The notes beneath the pieces are model-generated. The model was not told where the DNA came from. It saw only the letters and a list, made by a program, of their open reading frames with translations, and ran no database searches. Both the position numbers and the translations under genes were made by a program. Positions 5,759-9,602 of a stretch of DNA of 9,602 nucleotides are shown one piece after another. How positions within the stretch are numbered: position 1 is the stretch's first letter; each line of letters begins with the position of its first letter. Origin of the DNA: Desulfobacteraceae bacterium (GTDB lineage Bacteria; Desulfobacterota; Desulfobacteria; Desulfobacterales; Desulfosarcinaceae); the NCBI GenBank assembly GCA_027025615.1, contig JALVQM010000438.1:1-9602 (forward strand), in the 5' to 3' direction.

Positions 5759-5788
5759 TTGTTTTTTACAATCACATGAAAATATAAA
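5759..5788 (+). promoter_or_regulatory. Candidate promoter for the CsgG-like lipoprotein gene
   Basis: TTGTTT (5759-5764), an 18-bp spacer and TATAAA (5783-5788) lie in a very AT-rich stretch of the 220-bp gap. The -10 matches at five of six positions, the -35 at only three. A perfect TTGACA at 5722-5727 exists upstream but has no good -10 at the right distance. Confidence 0.3.
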
Positions 5789-5838
5789 TTATACAAAAGA
5801 TTGATATTCAATGATAGCGGTACGTTGGTGGAGGTAAA

Positions 5839-5864
5839 ATTCAGTCACCCCCGGTGGGTTGAAT
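5839..5864 (+). promoter_or_regulatory. Small hairpin in the lipoprotein 5' leader
   Basis: ATTCA (5839-5843) and CACC (5846-5849) pair with GGTG (5853-5856) and TGAAT (5860-5864), forming an imperfect hairpin that ends 17 nt before the AGGAGG site of the next gene. It could tune mRNA stability or translation; that role is inferred. Confidence 0.3.
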
Positions 5865-5892
5865 ATTTTAAATACCAGAACAGGAGGTTGGT

Positions 5893-6693
5893 ATGCGTCG
5901 ATCCTTTCTTTTGATGCTTGTAATTCCGGTTGCTTGCGGTTTACTTCTGGCCGGTTGTATGGAAAGTATGGTCAAGCCGGAGGCAAAGGTAGATACCGGC
6001 GAAGAAATGGGCCTTCCGCCGTACAACGGACCCAAGGCCAAGGTTGCCGTGGCCAATTTTGAATGGAAAGTTGGCGAATCAGGCAGTACTACCAAAATAG
6101 GGTTCGGCGGGCAGACAGTTTCCATAACCCATTCCGAATATGCCGGATACGCAAGCGCCCTGCGCGATATGCTCACGACAGCCATGGTGCAGTCGAAACG
6201 ATACCGGGTCCTGGAAAGGTTAAACCTCGATGCCCTTAAACAGGAGATGGCTCTTTCCAACCAGGGCTATACCGACAAAAGTGGGATCAAAAAGGGTGGT
6301 ATCAAGGGGGCTGATCTGCTGATAATGGGGGCTGTAACCGGCTGGGAGCCGGCAACTTCCGGTGGCGGTGGCGGCATCGGTGGAGGTTATCTCGGCAAAG
6401 CTACGGCCTTGTTCGGGGCTTTGAAAGGCTCTTTCAAAAAGTCATCCATGGCAATGGACATAAGAATTGTGGACACCCATACTTCTGAAGTGTTGGCTGC
6501 AACCAGGGTGGAAGGCGTTGCCAAGGATGTAAATCTTGGCGGTTTCCTGGGAGCTTTCGGCGGAAGCGGCGGCATGGCCGGTGGATTGAGCGGTTTTGCC
6601 AAGACCCCGATGGAAAAAGCGATTCGCACCTGCCTTTACAAAGCGGTGAAGTTCATAGTTGAAAATACACCTCAAAGTTACATGAAGTATTAA
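5893..6693 (+). CDS. CsgG/HfaB-family outer-membrane lipoprotein
   Basis: This 266-aa protein has a lipoprotein signal: MRR, a hydrophobic stretch 5-20 and lipobox LAGC with Cys22. Met23 is not an inner-membrane retention residue, so outer-membrane sorting is expected. The mature part matches the CsgG fold: AKVAVANFEW (about 49-58), YASALRDMLTTAMVQSKRYRVLER (about 82-105), GADLLIMGAVTGWEP (about 138-152), MDIRIVDTHTSEVLAATRVEG, and a final helix. CsgG forms a large oligomeric pore that secretes curli subunits; relatives serve other secretion or holdfast roles. The two segments where CsgG has its membrane hairpins are very Gly-rich here (157-167 and about 217-236). No curli subunit genes are nearby, so the substrate is unknown. 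AGGAGG (5882-5887) lies 5 nt before ATG 5893. Confidence 0.88.
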   Translation: MRRSFLLMLVIPVACGLLLAGCMESMVKPEAKVDTGEEMGLPPYNGPKAKVAVANFEWKVGESGSTTKIGFGGQTVSITHSEYAGYASALRDMLTTAMVQSKRYRVLERLNLDALKQEMALSNQGYTDKSGIKKGGIKGADLLIMGAVTGWEPATSGGGGGIGGGYLGKATALFGALKGSFKKSSMAMDIRIVDTHTSEVLAATRVEGVAKDVNLGGFLGAFGGSGGMAGGLSGFAKTPMEKAIRTCLYKAVKFIVENTPQSYMKY

Positions 6694-6757
6694 AAGAGTG
6701 ACAAACCGGCGTGGGTTAGCTAAAGTCTGCGCCTTGAAGATTAGGTGAAAACATGAG

Positions 6758-6798
6758 ATTCCCTCCAGGAGTATCTGGCTCCTGGAGGGAATTTTTTT
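6758..6798 (+). terminator. Strong intrinsic terminator
   Basis: A perfect 14-bp stem, 6758-6771 (ATTCCCTCCAGGAG) with 6779-6792, and a 7-nt loop are followed by a T-run through 6798. It ends the lipoprotein transcript. On the minus strand the stem is followed by CTCATGTTTTC, not a clean T-run, so it may stop mscS read-through only partly. Confidence 0.93.
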
Positions 6799-6808
6799 AA
6801 TGAAGGAA

Positions 6809-7900
6809 TCAATTTTTCCGACGAATGATATGTATATCACGTTTGGGATAAGGAATTTCAATCCCGTTTGCGTCAAAAGCGGACTTGACCCGGTCGGTAA
6901 CATAAGAGATCGTATCCATGCGGCGGCGGGCGTCCCTGATCCAGACCCGCAATTGCAAATCAACCGATGATTCGCCGAAATTGCGGACCACCACCTTGGG
7001 TTGCGGGCGGTCAAGGATCCAGTCCGCCCCGGATGCAACTTCCAGAATGACTTTTTTTGCCTTGTCTATATCGGTGTCATAGGCCACTCCGATATTGATT
7101 CTTACCCTTATCATGGTTGACATGGCGGTGTAGTTCACTATATCGCGTTTCATGATTTCGTTATTTGGAATTACAACAACCAGATTGTCGGTTGTCTTGA
7201 TCCTGGTTGCCCGCAAGCCTATGTCAATCACGTCTCCCCAGCTTGCGGTACCCTTGGGATTGGACCAAATTTCGATTCTGTCGCCGATTTCAAAGGGCCG
7301 GTCTATTATCAACAGGACACCGGCTATCAGGTTGGACAATGTATCCTTGGCGGCAAAGCCAATGGCGATACCTGCCACTCCGGCGCCTGCCACAAAGGGC
7401 ATTACGTTTACTCCGATTACATCCAGGGCGATTACTACAGCTATGGAATATATTATGGCTCCTGAAAATTTGTTCAACAGGTCGAATATTATGTCGTCGA
7501 CCTTTGTTTCAGTTTTCTTGGCAAGGTGTTTTTCAAAGGCATCCAGAAGCAGCATAAGAAAATTATTGATGGGATTTACCATCAGGATGATACAGATTGC
7601 GTAAAAAGGTCTCGCGAGGGCCGGCCAGTGAAAGGTGCGTATCAGAAAGGCCCCGGCTGCCAGTATGAACAGGAAGTCCAACAATTTCCGGATATTTTTT
7701 AATAGATCGGGTGCAAAATAAGCCCGGGGTATAGCCTTGAGGCGATTCTGGAAAAAATGCAGTAGAATTTTGGTTCCCATCAATATTGCCAATAAAACCA
7801 ATATAATTATAAAGGCTTTTAGAAGCGGGGTATTGGCCCAGCTTGCCTTGCTGAGAAGGCTTTTTTCAAGGGCGGCCATTAATTGATCCCACGTGTACAT
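6809..7900 (-). CDS. MscS-family mechanosensitive ion channel
   Basis: This 363-aa integral membrane protein is an inner-membrane channel that opens under tension to release solutes on hypo-osmotic shock. Predicted membrane segments are about 26-47, 70-88, 99-119 and 145-163, then the pore-lining helix at about 167-199, with its Gly/Ala pattern (AGAGVAGIAIGFAAKDTLSN) and the family motif RPFEIGDRIEI. The beta domain (VVVIPNNEIMKRDIVNYT) and the C-terminal alpha/beta vestibule follow, ending about residue 363. Two extra N-terminal segments make it longer than the three-segment E. coli MscS (286 aa). ATG 7900 has GGAGG 8 nt upstream. It converges on the CsgG-like gene, with 115 bp between. Confidence 0.93.
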   Translation of the reverse strand: MYTWDQLMAALEKSLLSKASWANTPLLKAFIIILVLLAILMGTKILLHFFQNRLKAIPRAYFAPDLLKNIRKLLDFLFILAAGAFLIRTFHWPALARPFYAICIILMVNPINNFLMLLLDAFEKHLAKKTETKVDDIIFDLLNKFSGAIIYSIAVVIALDVIGVNVMPFVAGAGVAGIAIGFAAKDTLSNLIAGVLLIIDRPFEIGDRIEIWSNPKGTASWGDVIDIGLRATRIKTTDNLVVVIPNNEIMKRDIVNYTAMSTMIRVRINIGVAYDTDIDKAKKVILEVASGADWILDRPQPKVVVRNFGESSVDLQLRVWIRDARRRMDTISYVTDRVKSAFDANGIEIPYPKRDIHIIRRKN

Positions 7901-7950
7901 TGAGTTTTCCTCCAGTCAGACAGTGGTTGGGATTCGTCTAATCCAGCATG

Positions 7951-7978
7951 CTTGTATCAAATACATCATGTCTGTCAA
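7951..7978 (-). promoter_or_regulatory. Sigma-70 promoter candidate for the mscS-like gene
   Basis: On the minus strand a perfect TTGACA (plus-strand 7973-7978), a 16-bp spacer and TACAAG (7951-7956, four of six) precede the gene. The start would fall near 7944, leaving a leader of about 43 nt. A small hairpin (GGATT/AATCC, about 7930-7944) lies at its 5' end. Confidence 0.5.
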
Positions 7979-8028
7979 ACTCCAAACTGGATTATTTCAA
8001 AATGGAGTGAGTGGAAATCCGTGAGACA

Positions 8029-8268
8029 TTACGGTTTAATCACCTTATCAATGATGATTTTATAACAAGTTCCTTTATCCTTGGATTGGGGCCTGCTGGA
8101 AGGAAGTATCGTTTTCCGGCGGTCGCAAAGACTCGAATTCAGGTTTGACCGATTAAATCTGTTATTCAGAACCGTAATTGTTGCCGGTAAATCAGGGCGA
8201 GCCGTCCTAACAATGGGAGTAATCAACTGTAGAAAGTCGTGGGAAGCAGCTACCTGGTCGGCAGTCAC
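8029..8268 (-). other. Gap with a doubtful 79-codon open frame after the receiver gene
   Basis: This stretch lies between the receiver gene and the mscS promoter. A 79-codon frame begins with GTG (8268) immediately after the receiver gene's TAA and in the same frame, so it is also the open read-through extension of that gene. The first part (VAASHDFLQLITPIVRTARP) looks protein-like; the middle (NNRFNRSNLNSSLCDRR) does not. No ribosome site of its own is visible. I recognise no family. It could be a small coupled gene, the remnant of a longer receiver protein, or a chance frame. The rest of the gap to 7979 shows only short inverted repeats (CCGT/ACGG near 8022-8036). Confidence 0.2.
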
Positions 8269-8826
8269 TTAGCAAGCCAGGGCCTTCTGAATGCGTTGTT
8301 CCGCCGGCACATTATGGTTGCCAAGGATAGACAGGATCTGTTCCAGGCGGTTTTCCAACTCGGAAACTGTAATTTCAAGGTTTTGGATGGTTTCGCTGGA
8401 GGCCTGCTCGGTAACCTGCATGGCTTCGCGCAAATCGCTGGCGTTTTTCAACAGTGATTTCAGGTTATGAATTTTTTGCAAACGGATCAATAATTCTTCC
8501 ATGTTAATCGGTTTCTGGAGATAATCTGCGGCTCCTTTTTTCATAGCCTCAATGGCATTGTCAATTGAACCATGGGCGGTTATCAGGATTACCTCGGTTT
8601 TGAAGTTTGCTTCCTTGGCTGCTTCCAGGACACCGATGCCATCGACTCCTCCAGGCATCATAAGATCGGTAAGCACAACGTCATACGACGTTGTTGCTAT
8701 CAGATTGACTGCCTGTACTCCGTCTTTGGCCAGTTCGGTTCGACATCCTTCCTTGGACAACCGCTTTTGGAGCAGCTTGCGGGTGATGGCATCGTCATCT
8801 ACTATAAGAACCTTCAAATCGTTCAT
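8269..8826 (-). CDS. Response regulator receiver protein with coiled-coil tail
   Basis: This 185-aa protein has a complete CheY-like receiver domain (about 3-120): acidic pair Asp10/Asp11, phospho-acceptor Asp54 in VVLTDLMMPGG, Thr83 in LITAHG and Lys105 in QKP. The tail (about 125-170, LREAMQVTEQASSETIQNLE...) is a predicted coiled coil; there is no DNA-binding or enzymatic output domain, so it probably signals by protein contact. I chose ATG 8826 because a perfect AGGAGG lies upstream, though spacing is short (4 nt). ATG 8844 would add six residues but has no ribosome site. It follows cheR by 58 bp in the same direction, so co-transcription and a chemosensory link are likely. Its partner kinase is not in the window. 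Confidence 0.92.
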   Translation of the reverse strand: MNDLKVLIVDDDAITRKLLQKRLSKEGCRTELAKDGVQAVNLIATTSYDVVLTDLMMPGGVDGIGVLEAAKEANFKTEVILITAHGSIDNAIEAMKKGAADYLQKPINMEELLIRLQKIHNLKSLLKNASDLREAMQVTEQASSETIQNLEITVSELENRLEQILSILGNHNVPAEQRIQKALAC

Positions 8827-8884
8827 GTTGCCTCCTGCTACCATCTTTTATCTTGCAGGGATGATTATTGCTTTGCAAAAACCG

Positions 8885-9602
8885 TCACCTGAGTTGATAA
8901 AAGATGGATTTCAAATGTTTCTTCGGCACAAAGCGCGGGCATACACCGGTCAGTGATTCAGTCGATCCGATAATAAGATAACCATCGTGTTCAAGTATAT
9001 CTGCAATTTTATTGAACAGCTTTTTGCGATCTTCCGGTGTAAAGTAGATAGCCACGTTACGGCAAAAAATTATATCGAATTTACCCATACCGTTGAACGG
9101 ATGCATCAGATTCATTTTTTTATAGGTGGCCATGGCCCGGATTTCATCCTTTATTTTCCAGTTTGGGCCGACGGGGATAAAGTATTTTTGCAGACGCTGC
9201 TTGGACATACCGCGCTCTATTTCAAACTTGTTGTATAAACCATAGCTGGCCTGCTTGATGGCTGTGTCGGACAAATCTGTGCCAAGCAGTTTTATATCGT
9301 ACTTTCGCAGATCGACCAGCAGCTCTTTGAGTACAATGGCGATGCTGATTACCTCCTGGCCGGCGGAGCAGGCTGCACTCCAGATCCGGATAGGTATTTT
9401 CCCTAACGACGATTTGCGTTTGATCCGCTTGTCAATGATTTCTGGCACGATTTTATGCCGAAGAAGCTCAAAAGGACCGTTATCCCTGAAAAAAAGGGTT
9501 TCATTGGTGGTCATTGCATCGATCAGCTGCTTTTCGATTGTCTTGGCAGGTTCAGACTTGGCCTTTTGATAAAGTTCAGTGAACGATTTACAGCCATTTT
9601 CT
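8885..9602 (-). CDS. cheR: CheR-type chemoreceptor glutamate O-methyltransferase (partial)
   Basis: This frame stays open to the right window edge, so the true start is outside; 239 codons are seen (typical CheR is about 270-290 aa). The ATG at 9514 is internal, because residues upstream of it (ELYQKAKSEPAKTIEKQLID) continue the CheR N-terminal domain. CheR uses S-adenosylmethionine to methylate glutamates on chemoreceptors for adaptation. Visible motifs: TTNETLFFRD near the domain junction, the SAM-binding loop WSAACSAGQEV, GTDLSDTAIKQASYGLYN, FDIIFCRNVAIYF and the C-terminal GYLIIGSTESL. The SAM loop carries GQEV where enteric CheR has GEEP, a variant also known in other lineages. No pentapeptide-tethering sequence or TPR extension follows. 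The next gene downstream is the receiver protein. Confidence 0.94.
   Translation of the reverse strand, partial: ENGCKSFTELYQKAKSEPAKTIEKQLIDAMTTNETLFFRDNGPFELLRHKIVPEIIDKRIKRKSSLGKIPIRIWSAACSAGQEVISIAIVLKELLVDLRKYDIKLLGTDLSDTAIKQASYGLYNKFEIERGMSKQRLQKYFIPVGPNWKIKDEIRAMATYKKMNLMHPFNGMGKFDIIFCRNVAIYFTPEDRKKLFNKIADILEHDGYLIIGSTESLTGVCPRFVPKKHLKSIFYQLR

Noticed and set aside
6442..7038. Minus-strand frame of 198 codons spanning the terminator and the ends of two genes
   Set aside because: It runs across a strong intrinsic terminator and overlaps two well-supported genes; the peptide has no recognisable features.
7152..7604. Plus-strand frame of 150 codons inside the mscS-like gene
   Set aside because: It is antisense to a conserved channel domain, and its apparent hydrophobicity mirrors the membrane helices.
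8081..8272. 63-codon plus-strand frame in the receiver/mscS gap
   Set aside because: No ribosome-binding site is seen, the composition is not protein-like, and it is antisense to the other doubtful frame in that gap.

Overview
The window looks like chromosomal DNA from a Gram-negative anaerobe of the Desulfobacterota (former Deltaproteobacteria), moderate in GC. This is inferred from the gene set and protein style: a tRNA-Ser/dnaX/ybaB/recR cluster, a CsgG-like lipoprotein, a CheR/receiver pair, and a palindromic repeat of a type I associate with this group. Most of it is core housekeeping sequence. No phage, CRISPR array or complete transposon is visible.

Layout: (a) 4-151 is a ~148-bp imperfect palindrome with near-perfect 20-bp terminal inverted repeats, a MITE-like repeat. 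(b) 265-837 (-) is a VOC/glyoxalase-fold enzyme with its own extended -10 promoter. (c) 1115-1208 (+) is tRNA-Ser(GGA). (d) 1231-1321 is an unannotated rod-like inverted repeat ending in a T-run, just ahead of dnaX. (e) 1353-4493 (+) is the dnaX - ybaB - recR - ykgJ-like cluster: clamp loader, nucleoid protein, recombination mediator and a Cys-rich metal-binding protein. dnaX/ybaB and recR/ykgJ overlap, while ybaB and recR are 177 bp apart. (f) 4505-4744 (-) is a small unknown protein convergent with that cluster and divergent from murI. (g) 4851-5672 (+) is murI, glutamate racemase. (h) 5893-6693 (+) is a CsgG-family outer-membrane lipoprotein, closed by a strong intrinsic terminator. (i) 6809-7900 (-) is an MscS-type channel with a good sigma-70 promoter. 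(j) 8269-8826 (-) is a receiver protein with a coiled-coil tail. (k) 8885-9602 (-) is a CheR methyltransferase whose N-terminus lies beyond the window edge.

The genes form several short units, not one pathway. The dnaX block serves replication and repair. murI, the lipoprotein and MscS serve the cell envelope. cheR and the receiver gene are probably co-transcribed, since cheR lies 58 bp upstream, and probably belong to a chemosensory module extending past the right edge.

The best candidates for something undescribed are the rod-shaped RNA-like element in the tRNA-Ser/dnaX gap, where Bacillus carries its SRP RNA although the conserved SRP motif is absent here; an in-phase A8 slippery sequence in dnaX with a -1-frame stop seven codons on; and the palindromic repeat at the left end.
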